64,000 nucleotides of DNA from JAILEN01 sp036723975 (GTDB lineage Bacteria; Bacillota; Clostridia; Lachnospirales; Lachnospiraceae). Below the pieces are notes generated by a model. That model was not told where the DNA came from and ran no database searches. It was given only the letters and a program-made list of their open reading frames with translations. Position 1 is the first letter of the stretch, and each line of letters starts with the position of its first letter. Shown in pieces: positions 26,514-36,434 of the stretch. A program made the position numbers and the translations under genes. The stretch spans positions 56,538 through 120,537 of the forward strand of contig DAIMGJ010000006.1 of the NCBI GenBank assembly GCA_036723975.1. Reading direction: 5' to 3'.

Positions 26514-28559
26514 ATGGAATTTGCTGTAAAACGTACAGATGTTGGCGTTGCAGGATATTTGTTGGCTGCGATTGTATTCTTTATTATTCCGATTCCCGCT
26601 TTCCTTTTAGACATCATGTTGGCGTTTAATATATCCATTGCGCTAATTGTTTTGATGAACTGTCTTTTTGTTAAAGAAGTCTTGGATATGGCCAACTTCC
26701 CGACAATTCTTTTATTTACTACGATTTTTCGTATTTCCTTAAATGTTTCATCTACCAGATTAATTCTTAATACAGGAAATCCGGGAAACGTTGTTACCAC
26801 ATTCGGTCAATTTGTGGGTGGCGGTGATATTATCATCGGTGCCATCGTTTTTATAATTCTTATTATTATTCAGTTTGTTGTTATCAACAAAGGTTCTGAG
26901 CGTGTAGCTGAAGTTACTGCTCGTTTTACATTGGACGCAATGCCCGGTAAACAGATGGCCATCGATGCTGACTTAAATACCGGTGCCATTACAGATGCGG
27001 AAGCTTCCGCCCAAAGACAAAAGCTTCAGGATGAATCTTCTTTCTTCGGTTCTATGGACGGTGCTACGAAGTATGTAAAAGGAGATGCTACCGCCGGACT
27101 TATCATCACCTTCGTAAATTTAATCGGCGGAACCGTAATGGGAATTACCCGTCAGGGAATGGGAGCGGTTGATGCCATCAATCAATATGGTCTTTTAACC
27201 ATTGGTGATGGTTTGTCTTCACAGATTCCGTCATTGGCGATTTCTTTAGCAACCGGTATTTTGATTACAAAAGGTGCAAAAAGCGCAGATTTCTCCGGAA
27301 CACTTATCAAACAGCTTTTTGGTGTACCGAAGGTATTATTTATCGTTGGTGCGGTTATGATGTTTTTAGGCGTGTCTACTCCGTTAAATGCTGTATTGTT
27401 CTTAATCCTCGGCGGCGTCCTTCTTTTGGTGGGATATAATATGCAGCGCACCATTGGAGTGGAGACCATTGAAGCTGAGGTTCAAGAAGAAGAGGAAGCG
27501 GCAGAAGAAATTCGACGTCCGGAAAATGTGGTTTCCCTTTTATCTGTGGACCCTATCGAGTTGGAGTTTGGGTACGGTATTATCCCGTTAGCAGACGTAA
27601 ACCAAGGTGGAGATTTGCTGGATCGTGTGGTTATGATTCGTCGTCAGATTGCCTTAGAGCTTGGTACGGTTGTGCCGATTATCCGATTACGAGACAATAT
27701 TCAGTTAAACCCGAACCAGTATATTATTAAAATCAAGGGAATCCAGGTTACCGAGGGTGAAATTATGTTTGACCATTATATGGCCATGAATCCCGGATAT
27801 GTGGAAGAAGAAATTACAGGTATCGAAACATTTGAGCCTTCCTTCCATTTGCCGGCGCTCTGGATTACCGAATCCCAGAGAGAGCGTGCGGAATCACTTG
27901 GATATACCGTAGTCGATCCGCCTTCTATTATTGCCACCCATTTGACAGAAGTGATTCGAAATCACATTGCTGAACTTTTGACCCGTCAGGACGTTCAGAA
28001 TCTGGTAGACAACTTAAAAGAAACCAATCCGGTCCTGGTAGACGAATTGATTCCGTCTTTACTTGGACTCGGAGAGGTTCAAAAGATTTTACAAAACCTG
28101 TTAAAAGAAGGCGTTTCCATTCGCGATTTGCTTTCCATCTTTGAAATATTGGCAGATCGTGCATCTACAACCCGTGATACGGATGTTTTAACAGAATATG
28201 TGCGTCAGGGATTGAAGCGTGCGATTTCCGGAAAATATTTTGTACCAAATGAAGAAAACTTTGTTATCACCGTGGATCCCAAAATAGAGCAGGAAATCAT
28301 GGCTTCCATCAAACAAACAGAAAGCGGCGCATATCTTACATTAGACCCGCAACGTGTTCGAGCAATTATGGACGAGTGCGGAGAACAGATGAAGAAGATG
28401 GAAGAACAGGGAAGGACACCGATTGTGGTATGTTCTCCGATTGTACGTATGTATTTTAAGAAACTTGCAGAAGATTACTTTGATGATTTAATCGTAGTAT
28501 CATATAATGAAGTTGAACCAAATGTAGAATTAAAATCGGTAGGGATGGTAACAGCATAG
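26514..28559 (+). CDS. flhA: flagellar export apparatus protein FlhA
   Basis: 681 residues. About eight membrane helices occupy the first ~310 residues, including the FHIPEP-family block TTIFRISLNVSSTRLIL. The large C-terminal domain forms the nonameric ring that docks chaperones. I place the start at ATG 26514, 7 nt after AAAGGAGGGG, rather than at TTG 26490, which lies upstream of that ribosome site. It precedes flhF, as in most Firmicutes. Confidence 0.96.
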   Translation: MEFAVKRTDVGVAGYLLAAIVFFIIPIPAFLLDIMLAFNISIALIVLMNCLFVKEVLDMANFPTILLFTTIFRISLNVSSTRLILNTGNPGNVVTTFGQFVGGGDIIIGAIVFIILIIIQFVVINKGSERVAEVTARFTLDAMPGKQMAIDADLNTGAITDAEASAQRQKLQDESSFFGSMDGATKYVKGDATAGLIITFVNLIGGTVMGITRQGMGAVDAINQYGLLTIGDGLSSQIPSLAISLATGILITKGAKSADFSGTLIKQLFGVPKVLFIVGAVMMFLGVSTPLNAVLFLILGGVLLLVGYNMQRTIGVETIEAEVQEEEEAAEEIRRPENVVSLLSVDPIELEFGYGIIPLADVNQGGDLLDRVVMIRRQIALELGTVVPIIRLRDNIQLNPNQYIIKIKGIQVTEGEIMFDHYMAMNPGYVEEEITGIETFEPSFHLPALWITESQRERAESLGYTVVDPPSIIATHLTEVIRNHIAELLTRQDVQNLVDNLKETNPVLVDELIPSLLGLGEVQKILQNLLKEGVSIRDLLSIFEILADRASTTRDTDVLTEYVRQGLKRAISGKYFVPNEENFVITVDPKIEQEIMASIKQTESGAYLTLDPQRVRAIMDECGEQMKKMEEQGRTPIVVCSPIVRMYFKKLAEDYFDDLIVVSYNEVEPNVELKSVGMVTA

Positions 28560-28560
28560 T

Positions 28561-29928
28561 ATGACAATCAAAAAATATACCGGAAAAACAAAAGAAGAAG
28601 CTATCGAAACTGCAAAAAAAGAAATGGGCACCCAAGTCGTAATAATGAATATCAAGCAGATTAAGCCGAAGGGTGTAATCGGTATCTTTAAATCTCCGAT
28701 TTACGAAGTGACGGTGGCGATTGAAGAAAATGAGTCAAATCCCGTGTTTCAGCCTGCTCCGGTCAAAGAACCGGCAATGGAGGGAAAACATTTTGATATG
28801 GTTGCGGATGAATCTTTTCATTCCGTATTAAACTCCAAGGATGTTCCTACCGCCATTGATACACTAAAAAAACCACAGTCCTATAGTGACGCTTATTCTA
28901 ATACGAAGTCTTCGCCAAATCTTGGATTTAATGAGCAGGACTTAAAGAGTGCATTCCGTGAAATCAACGAAGTGATGGAAAAAAGTGAGCCTGCTTTGCA
29001 AAAAGAGACCACACCCAAGACGCCGGAACCAAAGACAGATGCTGTCAAACCTCAGGCTAAACAGGAATTTGTGCCTTTACAGAGCATGATTGCTCAAAAA
29101 CCATTGAGAAATGCACCTTCTTTAGAAGCCTCTGAACAAAACAACTTCCTAAAGATGCTTTACAATATCCTAATGGATAATGAAGTTGATGAAAAGTATG
29201 TAAATCAGATTTTGGATGACCTTGGAAATGTGATTTCTCAAAGCAACAGTTTAGACTATTTGATTTCCAACGTATATCAAAAGATGGTTTTAAAGTTTGG
29301 ATCTCCAAGCCCAATTACATTATCCGAAAGACGACCGAAAATTGTTTTTGTTATCGGACCTACCGGTGTTGGAAAAACAACAACCATTGCGAAAATCGCA
29401 TCCAAATTCAAATTTGAAAAGAAAAAGAATGTTGCGTTTATTACGACAGATACCTATCGAATTGCCGCTACGGAGCAGTTGAACGTATATGCAGGTATTT
29501 TATCAGCGCCTCTTTCCGTTGTTGTCGATGTAAATGATTTTAACGATGAAGTGAAAAAGTACAAGGACATGGATCTTGTTTTGGTGGATACCGCAGGATT
29601 TTCACATAAGAATCAGGCACAGAAGGACGATTTGAAAAAGTTGTTGTCCAATATCGGGGATGCGTACGAGAAAGAAATCTTTCTTGTTCTTTCCGCGACC
29701 ACAAAGTATCAGGATTTAAAGGAAATTGTTAACACGTATCAATCTTTTACAGACTTTAAGATTATATTTACAAAACTGGATGAAACATCTGCTTATGGCA
29801 ATCTTTTAAACATTAAGATGTATACCGGCGCGGATTTGTCTTATGTTACTACCGGACAAAATGTTCCGGACGATATTGAAGAGATTGATTCCCAAAAAAT
29901 TGTGAAAACACTTTTGGGAGGTAAGTAA
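28561..29928 (+). CDS. flhF: flagellar biosynthesis GTPase FlhF (SRP-like)
   Basis: 455 residues. An N-terminal basic B domain is followed by the SRP-type NG GTPase domain. The P-loop GPTGVGKT is at residues 266-273, followed by DTYRIAATEQLNVYAGIL and the DTAG G3 motif. FlhF helps place and number flagella and is activated by FlhG. The linker (about 60-190) is Lys/Pro/Glu-rich. It starts 1 nt after flhA and its stop overlaps flhG. Confidence 0.95.
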   Translation: MTIKKYTGKTKEEAIETAKKEMGTQVVIMNIKQIKPKGVIGIFKSPIYEVTVAIEENESNPVFQPAPVKEPAMEGKHFDMVADESFHSVLNSKDVPTAIDTLKKPQSYSDAYSNTKSSPNLGFNEQDLKSAFREINEVMEKSEPALQKETTPKTPEPKTDAVKPQAKQEFVPLQSMIAQKPLRNAPSLEASEQNNFLKMLYNILMDNEVDEKYVNQILDDLGNVISQSNSLDYLISNVYQKMVLKFGSPSPITLSERRPKIVFVIGPTGVGKTTTIAKIASKFKFEKKKNVAFITTDTYRIAATEQLNVYAGILSAPLSVVVDVNDFNDEVKKYKDMDLVLVDTAGFSHKNQAQKDDLKKLLSNIGDAYEKEIFLVLSATTKYQDLKEIVNTYQSFTDFKIIFTKLDETSAYGNLLNIKMYTGADLSYVTTGQNVPDDIEEIDSQKIVKTLLGGK

Positions 29929-30797
29929 TGGACCAGGCACAGAATTTACGAAACCTCGTAAAAGCCCAAAATGTGAATATGGTTTCTGATACAAAGATTT
30001 TTACCGTTACCTCCGGAAAAGGAGGCGTCGGTAAATCCAATACTGCGGTAAATCTGGCGGTTCAGTTTCGAAAAATGGGAAAACGTGTCATTATTTTAGA
30101 TGCGGATTTTGGAACCGCAAACGTTGAAGTTATGTTTGGAACCATTCCAAAGCACAATCTTTCTGATTTTGTCTTCGGAGATTTGGACTTAAAGGATTTG
30201 ATTACGGAAGGTCCTGAGGGCATTGGTTTTATTTCCGGCGGATCCGGAATCCTTAAGTTGAATAATTTAAATAACGAACAGCTGAATGCTGTGATATATG
30301 AATTGTCCGAGCTAAACCAATATGCGGATGTACTTTTGATTGATACCGGAGCCGGGGTATCTGACACAGTATTGGATTTTGTATTGGCTTCACCGGATGT
30401 TCTTTTGGTAACAACACCGGAGCCTTCTTCGATTACGGATGCATATTCGCTTATTAAAGCTGTATATAAAAGCAACAAACCGCAAAACGAATTACCCAAT
30501 ATACGTTTGATTGCCAATAAAATTGTTGCGGACGACGAAGGAAACGCTGTATATGCAAAGCTTAGCTCTGTTGTACAGAAGTTTCTTGGCGGAAGTTTAT
30601 CTTATCTTGGCGATGTCCCGTATGATACGGTATTGGAAAAAGCAGTACGCAACCAGCAGATTGTTTCCATAACCGCACCTACATCAAAGTCCGCAAGAGC
30701 GTATTTTGATGTAGCGAATAAATTACTTGGCAATGATATTACTAAAGATTCGCGAACAAATTTATTTCAGTTCTTTCATAGTTTTGTCAGCAAATAG
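29928..30797 (+). CDS. flhG: flagellar number regulator FlhG (MinD-like ATPase, YlxH)
   Basis: 289 residues, MinD/ParA family. The N-terminal peptide contains DQAQNLRNLV, the type of motif that stimulates FlhF GTPase. The deviant Walker A GKGGVGKS is at residues 30-37, with IILDADFGTANVEVMFG following. A C-terminal amphipathic helix (LFQFFHSFVSK) may bind membrane. Its first base is the last base of flhF. It controls flagellar number and position with FlhF. Confidence 0.94.
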   Translation: MDQAQNLRNLVKAQNVNMVSDTKIFTVTSGKGGVGKSNTAVNLAVQFRKMGKRVIILDADFGTANVEVMFGTIPKHNLSDFVFGDLDLKDLITEGPEGIGFISGGSGILKLNNLNNEQLNAVIYELSELNQYADVLLIDTGAGVSDTVLDFVLASPDVLLVTTPEPSSITDAYSLIKAVYKSNKPQNELPNIRLIANKIVADDEGNAVYAKLSSVVQKFLGGSLSYLGDVPYDTVLEKAVRNQQIVSITAPTSKSARAYFDVANKLLGNDITKDSRTNLFQFFHSFVSK

Positions 30798-30805
30798 GAG
30801 AGTGT

Positions 30806-31546
30806 ATGACATTTGCAGATGTAAGACCGGGACAAAAAGTTAATATTCAAATTCTTCAGGAAGCAAACAGAGACGCCGGAAAAGGAGAGGGCTGCACACA
30901 ATATCCTTCCCGGGTCTTTGATGTTTTAAAAGACGGTGTCTTGGAAATGGAGATGCCCACCAAAGAAGGAAAATTAATCCTTTTGCCTATGAACATCCGT
31001 TATGAGTTTATTTTCTATATCGATTCAGGAATATATATAGCTCAAGGAACCATTACCAATCGATTCAAACGAAAAAACTTTTTCTTACTTCATGCCAAAA
31101 TTACTTCGAAATTTGTAAAATTTCAAAGAAGGCAGTATTATCGTTTGAATTGTTTTATACCTGTCGCTTTTCAGGGCTTGGATGATCGTGTGGAAGACAT
31201 GGAACTGATGACGGATATTATTGATTTTTCCAAGTCGGAAGATGCTGTGCAGTATCCCAGCGCCAGAGGAGATGCTCTTGACATCAGTGGTGGCGGTATG
31301 CGCATGGTATCAAACGTGTATATTAAAGATGCGATATTTTTCTTGTTACAGTTTTATATTGATATACAAGGAAAACGTAGTATGGTAGAATTAATAGCAA
31401 GAGAAATTGCTGTTCAAAAAATGGAAGACTCCAGCAATTACTGTTATCGTTTTAAGTTTATTTTTAAAGACTCAAAACTGCAGGAAGAGATTATTCGCTT
31501 CATTTTTGAAGAAGAGAGACGTCTTCGAAAGAAAGAACAGGGGTAG
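30806..31546 (+). CDS. PilZ-domain flagellar brake protein, YcgR-like
   Basis: 246 residues. The N-terminal YcgR-like beta domain (about 1-110) is followed by a PilZ domain with the c-di-GMP-binding motifs RRQYYR and DISGGG. YcgR proteins slow the motor when c-di-GMP is high by acting on the rotor/stator interface. It lies between flhG and cheB in the motility operon, so a motor role is likely. Both ligand motifs are intact, so binding is expected. B. subtilis YpfA/DgrA is the nearest functional analogue. Confidence 0.9.
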   Translation: MTFADVRPGQKVNIQILQEANRDAGKGEGCTQYPSRVFDVLKDGVLEMEMPTKEGKLILLPMNIRYEFIFYIDSGIYIAQGTITNRFKRKNFFLLHAKITSKFVKFQRRQYYRLNCFIPVAFQGLDDRVEDMELMTDIIDFSKSEDAVQYPSARGDALDISGGGMRMVSNVYIKDAIFFLLQFYIDIQGKRSMVELIAREIAVQKMEDSSNYCYRFKFIFKDSKLQEEIIRFIFEEERRLRKKEQG

Positions 31547-31548
31547 AG

Positions 31549-32640
31549 ATGTATCGGGTTTTAGTAGTAGATGATTCTGCACTCATGAGAAAGCTCATGT
31601 GTGATATAATCAATTCCATACAAGGGTTCGAGGTTGTTGATGTATGCTCGGACGGACAGAGTGCATATCGTAGAATTTCCGAATTCGGCAGTTTTGATGT
31701 TATTACGATGAATGTTTCTCTTCCAAGGATGGACGGGCTTGAAGTTATGCGCAAGCTTCAATCAGACGGAAATCGCATTCCAATTATTGCAATATCCGCA
31801 TCCGTAAAAGAGGATCGAGACTTGACTGTCAAAGCCTTTGAGTTAGGGGCTGTTGAATTCGTTGTTCGACCGTTTCATCTGTCATCGGACGAACGTGATG
31901 CATTTACAGACGAATTAAAAGAAGCGCTTAGCGCTGCGACAAAATCCAATATTGACGTGCTGGGCAAGCAGGCTTCACCCGCTCAATCGAAGCCTACACC
32001 TGTCAAAGAATCCGCAATCGTTACTCCTATGGCTGTTAAACCAGCAGGAAGTATATCGGGTAAATTTGATTTATTGGCTATAGCCTCATCCACCGGAGGT
32101 CCGCAAGCCCTTAGAACATTTATCCCTATGCTGCCAAAGAGACTTGGAGTACCGGGTGTTGTTGTCCAACATATGCCAAAGGGATTTACCGCATCTTTAG
32201 CAGAGCGCATCAGTGAATCTTCAAATGTGTTGATGAAAGAAGCAGAAGACAACGAAGTTTTAAAAAATGACGTTATTTACATTGCTCCCGGCGGGAAACA
32301 TCTTGAAATCAAGATGAACAGTTCCGGAAAAATGTTTGCTTCTCTTTCGGATGCACCTGCGGTAAACAATCTTAAACCTTGTGCCGATGTAACATTCCGC
32401 ACAATTTCCAAACTGCCTATTAAAAGTGTGCTTTGTGTCGTGCTCACCGGAATGGGAAGTGACGGAACGGAAGGAATCAAAGAAATTCGCGCTACAAAAA
32501 ACACATATTGCATAACCCAAAGCGCAGACACTTGTGTGGTTTATGGTATGCCTAAGGCAGCCGACCAGGCCGGTTTATCTAATGAATCGGTTCCAATTAC
32601 GGAAGTGGCAGATAGGGTTGCAAAGAAACTGGGGGTCTAA
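31549..32640 (+). CDS. cheB: chemotaxis methylesterase CheB with degenerate receiver domain
   Basis: 363 residues: receiver (1-~125), linker, and CheB methylesterase. The esterase triad is intact: the serine in ASSTGGPQALR, the histidine in VVQHMPKGFT and the aspartate in GMGSDGTEG. In the receiver, D8/D9 are present, but the phosphoacceptor position reads N55 (TMNVSLPRMDG; codon AAT at 31711-31713), and the conserved receiver lysine is R107 (FVVRPF). These are two independent changes in essential positions. The domain is therefore probably not phosphorylated by CheA, and activity may be constitutive or controlled in another way. cheA follows after 3 nt. Confidence 0.93.
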   Translation: MYRVLVVDDSALMRKLMCDIINSIQGFEVVDVCSDGQSAYRRISEFGSFDVITMNVSLPRMDGLEVMRKLQSDGNRIPIIAISASVKEDRDLTVKAFELGAVEFVVRPFHLSSDERDAFTDELKEALSAATKSNIDVLGKQASPAQSKPTPVKESAIVTPMAVKPAGSISGKFDLLAIASSTGGPQALRTFIPMLPKRLGVPGVVVQHMPKGFTASLAERISESSNVLMKEAEDNEVLKNDVIYIAPGGKHLEIKMNSSGKMFASLSDAPAVNNLKPCADVTFRTISKLPIKSVLCVVLTGMGSDGTEGIKEIRATKNTYCITQSADTCVVYGMPKAADQAGLSNESVPITEVADRVAKKLGV

Positions 32641-32643
32641 AAG

Positions 32644-34791
32644 ATGGATGTAAGTCAATACCTCGATATTTTTATCGACGAAACAAGTGAACACATTCAG
32701 TCTCTGAGTGATGGAATTATGGTCTTGGAGAGTGAACCGGAAAACAAAGACACAATTAACGAGATTTTCCGTGCGGCGCACTCCTTAAAGGGTATGGCCG
32801 GTACCATGGGATTCAAGCGCATGCAGCATTTGACCCATGACATGGAGGATGTTTTCTCTGAAGTACGTAATGACAACATTAAGGTCGACAGCGAAATGAT
32901 CGATCTTTTGTTTAATTGCTTGGATGCTATTGAGGCATACCTTGATTCAGTGAAGGCAACATCTGACGAAGGTACAGAAGACAACGAAGTCCTCATCAAG
33001 AAACTGAATGCATACCTGGATGGAAGTCGTGAATCCGGCGGAAATTCTGCACAAACTCCAACGGAAGAAAACGTAGGAGAAAGCACAGAAGAAACTGCAG
33101 AAGCTTCAGGATCTTCTGATCCGAATGATTCAAATGGCGTTGATCATTACAAAGTAATTAAAATCAGTGAAAATGATATTTCCAAGATACGTGAAGCTTC
33201 AGAAGGTGGTTTAAATGTTTACGGATTAACCGTTCACATTGAAAAAGAATGCTTACTGAAGGCTGCTCGCGCTTTTTTGGTGTTCAAAGCTTTGGAAGAT
33301 TTTGGTGAGACGGTTTGCTCCGACCCATCTTCTTCCGACATTGAAGATGAAAAATTTGACTTGGCATTTTCAGTTATTCTAGCTACTGAATCTACAGATA
33401 TTGAAGCGATTAAAGCCGCTGTTGGTGCGGTTTCCGAAATTGAATCTGTAGATATCGGCGCAGTTACTGCAGATATGTACGAAAAAGCAGAAGAGGATGC
33501 ACCCGCTGCGGAGCCTGCAGAAGCAAAGGCTGCACCGGTGGCTGCTCCAAAAGCAGAAACACCTGCACCTGCCGCAAAGAAAGGTTCGGCGCCTGCAGCA
33601 GCAAAGAAGGCTGCTAACAAGCCTGTAACAGCCAGAACGGTTCGTGTGGATATCGAAAAACTTGATGCCCTTATGAATCAGGTGTCTGAGCTTATTATTG
33701 CAAAGAACTCTATTGTTTCCATCAGTTCTCAAAATGACGCTTCATCCAACCTGGATTCAGGAAGCTTGCATGAACAGATTGAATATTTGGAGAGAATCAC
33801 CACAAACCTTCACGAATCCGTTATGAAGGTTCGAATGGTACCGATTGAAAGTACAGTTAACAAGTTCCCGCGTATGATTCGTGACTTGTCGCGTAAGTTA
33901 AACAAACCGATGGAACTTACCATGTCAGGTGAAGAGACAGAGTTGGATCGTACCGTAGTGGATCAGATTGGTGATCCGTTACAGCATTTGCTTCGTAACT
34001 CAGCCGATCATGGTATTGAAGCTCCTGATGTACGTAAAGCTGCAGGAAAGCCTGAAGAAGGAACGATTTTCTTGAACGCTTTCCAGGAAGGAAACAACGT
34101 AATTATTCAGGTTGGTGACGATGGTGCCGGTATTGATACCGAACGCGTTTTAAACAAAGCAATTGAACGAGGACTTGTTTCTGAAGAAGAAGCCGGTAAC
34201 CTTACACAGAAAGAAATCATCGATTTCTTATTTATGCCTTCTTTCTCAATGGCAAAAGAAATCACCGATATTTCCGGACGTGGTGTAGGTCTTGATGTTG
34301 TTAAATCCAACATCGAAGCATTGGGCGGTGACGTAGAAGTTAAATCCGTACTTGGACAGGGCTCCACATTTACCGTTCGACTTCCGCTTACTCTTGCAAT
34401 CATCCAGGCATTGATGGTTGAAGTACGTAATGAGAAGTATGCAATTGCTCTCGGAAGCATTATGACCATCGAGGATATTTCTGTTAATGATATTAAATAC
34501 GTGGAAGCAAAGGAAGTTATCCATTTAAGAGGACTTGTTATTCCGATTATTCGTTTGGATCAGCTTCTTGACTGCGAACCGAGTGATGAGAATCCTGAGA
34601 ATCTTACGGTTGTCGTTGTTAAGAAAGGTGATAATTACGCAGGTCTTGTTGTTGATAATCTTATGGGACAACAGGAAATCGTTATTAAATCCCTTGGTAA
34701 GGTCATCGAGAACAATAAGATTATTTCCGGTGCTACTATCCTTGGTGATGGTGAAGTCGCATTGATTATTGATGTAAATGCATTGATTTAA
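32644..34791 (+). CDS. cheA: chemotaxis histidine kinase CheA
   Basis: 715 residues. Domain order: P1 Hpt with phospho-accepting H46 (AAHSLKGMAGTMGF), P2 response-regulator docking (~165-285), an Ala/Pro/Lys-rich linker, P3 dimerisation (VDIEKLDALMNQVSELI), P4 ATPase (N box HLLRNSADHGIEAP, G1 VGDDGAGID, G2 ISGRGVGLDVVKSNIEALGG) and P5 CheW-like. All catalytic boxes are intact. It phosphorylates CheY; phosphotransfer to the neighbouring CheB looks impossible at the usual Asp. Confidence 0.97.
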   Translation: MDVSQYLDIFIDETSEHIQSLSDGIMVLESEPENKDTINEIFRAAHSLKGMAGTMGFKRMQHLTHDMEDVFSEVRNDNIKVDSEMIDLLFNCLDAIEAYLDSVKATSDEGTEDNEVLIKKLNAYLDGSRESGGNSAQTPTEENVGESTEETAEASGSSDPNDSNGVDHYKVIKISENDISKIREASEGGLNVYGLTVHIEKECLLKAARAFLVFKALEDFGETVCSDPSSSDIEDEKFDLAFSVILATESTDIEAIKAAVGAVSEIESVDIGAVTADMYEKAEEDAPAAEPAEAKAAPVAAPKAETPAPAAKKGSAPAAAKKAANKPVTARTVRVDIEKLDALMNQVSELIIAKNSIVSISSQNDASSNLDSGSLHEQIEYLERITTNLHESVMKVRMVPIESTVNKFPRMIRDLSRKLNKPMELTMSGEETELDRTVVDQIGDPLQHLLRNSADHGIEAPDVRKAAGKPEEGTIFLNAFQEGNNVIIQVGDDGAGIDTERVLNKAIERGLVSEEEAGNLTQKEIIDFLFMPSFSMAKEITDISGRGVGLDVVKSNIEALGGDVEVKSVLGQGSTFTVRLPLTLAIIQALMVEVRNEKYAIALGSIMTIEDISVNDIKYVEAKEVIHLRGLVIPIIRLDQLLDCEPSDENPENLTVVVVKKGDNYAGLVVDNLMGQQEIVIKSLGKVIENNKIISGATILGDGEVALIIDVNALI

Positions 34792-34806
34792 GGGGAGGTT
34801 ATTACC

Positions 34807-35271
34807 ATGGCAAATGAATTAGAAATGACGGAAGAGGAGAAAATCCAATATATCGTCGTTAAAATCGGTAGTGAACATTATGGTATTAACATTTCTTTAG
34901 TTGATAACATTGTTCGTATGCAAAAAATTACTCGTGTACCAAAGGTGCCGGCTTATTATCCGGGTATTATTAACCTTCGTGGTGAGATTGTTCCGGTTAT
35001 GAGTGCACGTATTAAAATGGGATTGGGTGAGGATATCATTACCAATCAGTCCCGCATCATTATATTAAAACTAGAAGTTCAGGGTTTGGTAGGAATCGTT
35101 GTGGATGCCGTCAGAGAAGTTATTACGTTAGGCGAATCCGAAATTGATCGTACCGCTCAGAATTCAAAAAAACAGGATACAACTTACATCAACGGTATCG
35201 GTAAGAACGGAGATGAACTTATCTCTATTTTTGATATCAATTCTATTATTGACGAGGTATCCGTTTCATAA
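34807..35271 (+). CDS. cheW: chemotaxis coupling protein CheW
   Basis: 154 residues, a single CheW domain linking receptors to CheA. Family blocks are YIVVKIGSEHYGINISLVDNI, YYPGIINLRGEIVPVMSAR and GLVGIVVDAVREVI. GGGGAGG at 34792-34798 precedes ATG 34807. It is part of the cheB-cheA-cheW-cheC-cheD run. Only one CheW and no receptors are in the window. Confidence 0.95.
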   Translation: MANELEMTEEEKIQYIVVKIGSEHYGINISLVDNIVRMQKITRVPKVPAYYPGIINLRGEIVPVMSARIKMGLGEDIITNQSRIIILKLEVQGLVGIVVDAVREVITLGESEIDRTAQNSKKQDTTYINGIGKNGDELISIFDINSIIDEVSVS

Positions 35272-35285
35272 AAGGGGTTTATATT

Positions 35286-35906
35286 ATGTCAGATATCAGT
35301 GTAGAAGAGATTAATGACAAATATCTCGACGTGCTGAAAGAAATTGGTAATATTGGTGCCGGAAACGCAACCACTGCCATTGCCAATATGCTTTCCATGA
35401 CCATCGATATGAATGTTCCCATGGTTGATTTGACACCTGTGGAAAAAATCGGTGGCATGCTTGGCTCGGAAGAAGATATTATAGTTGGCATTATGCTTGA
35501 GGTTTCCAGTGATATTACAGGTTCCATGATGTTTCTTCTGGATATGGAATCTGCTCATCACTTGGTAAATCGAATGATGATGAGAGATCCGGATTACAAT
35601 GCCGATTTTGATGAGATGGATTTATCCGCTATCAAAGAAATCGGAAATATTATTGCAGGAGCTTATCTTAGCGCTTTATCCGGGCTTACAAATCTTACGA
35701 TTACACCTTCTATTCCTTATGTTGCGGTGGATATGGCAGCGGCCATTCTATCTGTACCGGCAATTCAGTTTGGAATGGTCAGTGATAATGCGTTGATTAT
35801 TAAGACGGAGATTGGCGGAGAGTCATCAATTAACGGTTATTTTATTTTGATGCCTGAAGGGGATTCCTATGCAAAGATATTACAGGCATTAGGTATACCA
35901 ATTTAA
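35286..35906 (+). CDS. cheC: CheY-P phosphatase CheC
   Basis: 206 residues. Both phosphatase motifs (D/S-x3-E-x2-N-x22-P) are intact: DVLKEIGN with its proline 23 residues on, and SAIKEIGN likewise. CheC removes phosphate from CheY-P and also sequesters CheD when CheY-P is abundant, an adaptation loop typical of Firmicutes and Thermotoga. It is followed by cheD, its partner. Confidence 0.95.
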   Translation: MSDISVEEINDKYLDVLKEIGNIGAGNATTAIANMLSMTIDMNVPMVDLTPVEKIGGMLGSEEDIIVGIMLEVSSDITGSMMFLLDMESAHHLVNRMMMRDPDYNADFDEMDLSAIKEIGNIIAGAYLSALSGLTNLTITPSIPYVAVDMAAAILSVPAIQFGMVSDNALIIKTEIGGESSINGYFILMPEGDSYAKILQALGIPI

Positions 35907-35927
35907 TAGTAAAGGGGATTGCTTACT

Positions 35928-36416
35928 ATGGGACAAATGATTAAGGTCGGAATGGCAGATCTGAAAGTTTGTAAGCCACCAGATAACCTTACTACAATTG
36001 GTTTGGGGTCTTGTATTGGGATTGCACTATATGATCCATCTACAAAAATAACTGGGTTGGCTCACATAATGTTGCCGGATAGTACCGCTATTCGAAACAA
36101 TTCGAATATTGCTAAATTTGCCGACACGGGAATACAAAAACTATATGACGACATGATTGCCATGGGTGCCAATAAGACACGCATTGTCGCAAAGATTGCA
36201 GGGGGAGCAAAAATGTTTGCTCTTTCCAATGAAAATGCAGCAAGTATTAATGTCGGCGAAAAAAATGCACAGGCCAGTCGTGATAAACTAAAACAGCTTG
36301 GTATTCGATTATTGGCAGAGGATTGCGGTTTAAACTTTGGACGAACGGTTGAATTATACAGTGAAGACGGACGATATTTGATTAAAGCCGTTGGAAAAGA
36401 AGAAAAGGCAATATAG
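35928..36416 (+). CDS. cheD: chemoreceptor glutamine deamidase CheD
   Basis: 162 residues. CheD deamidates glutamines in chemoreceptors and is regulated by binding to CheC. Catalytic Cys29 (GLGSCIGIALYDP) and His46 (GLAHIMLPD) are present. AAAGGGG at 35911-35917 supports ATG 35928; a TTG at 35919 is only 1 nt from that site and is unlikely. Pairing with cheC is standard. Confidence 0.95.
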   Translation: MGQMIKVGMADLKVCKPPDNLTTIGLGSCIGIALYDPSTKITGLAHIMLPDSTAIRNNSNIAKFADTGIQKLYDDMIAMGANKTRIVAKIAGGAKMFALSNENAASINVGEKNAQASRDKLKQLGIRLLAEDCGLNFGRTVELYSEDGRYLIKAVGKEEKAI

Positions 36417-36434
36417 ACTGGAAGTTCTGAATTT

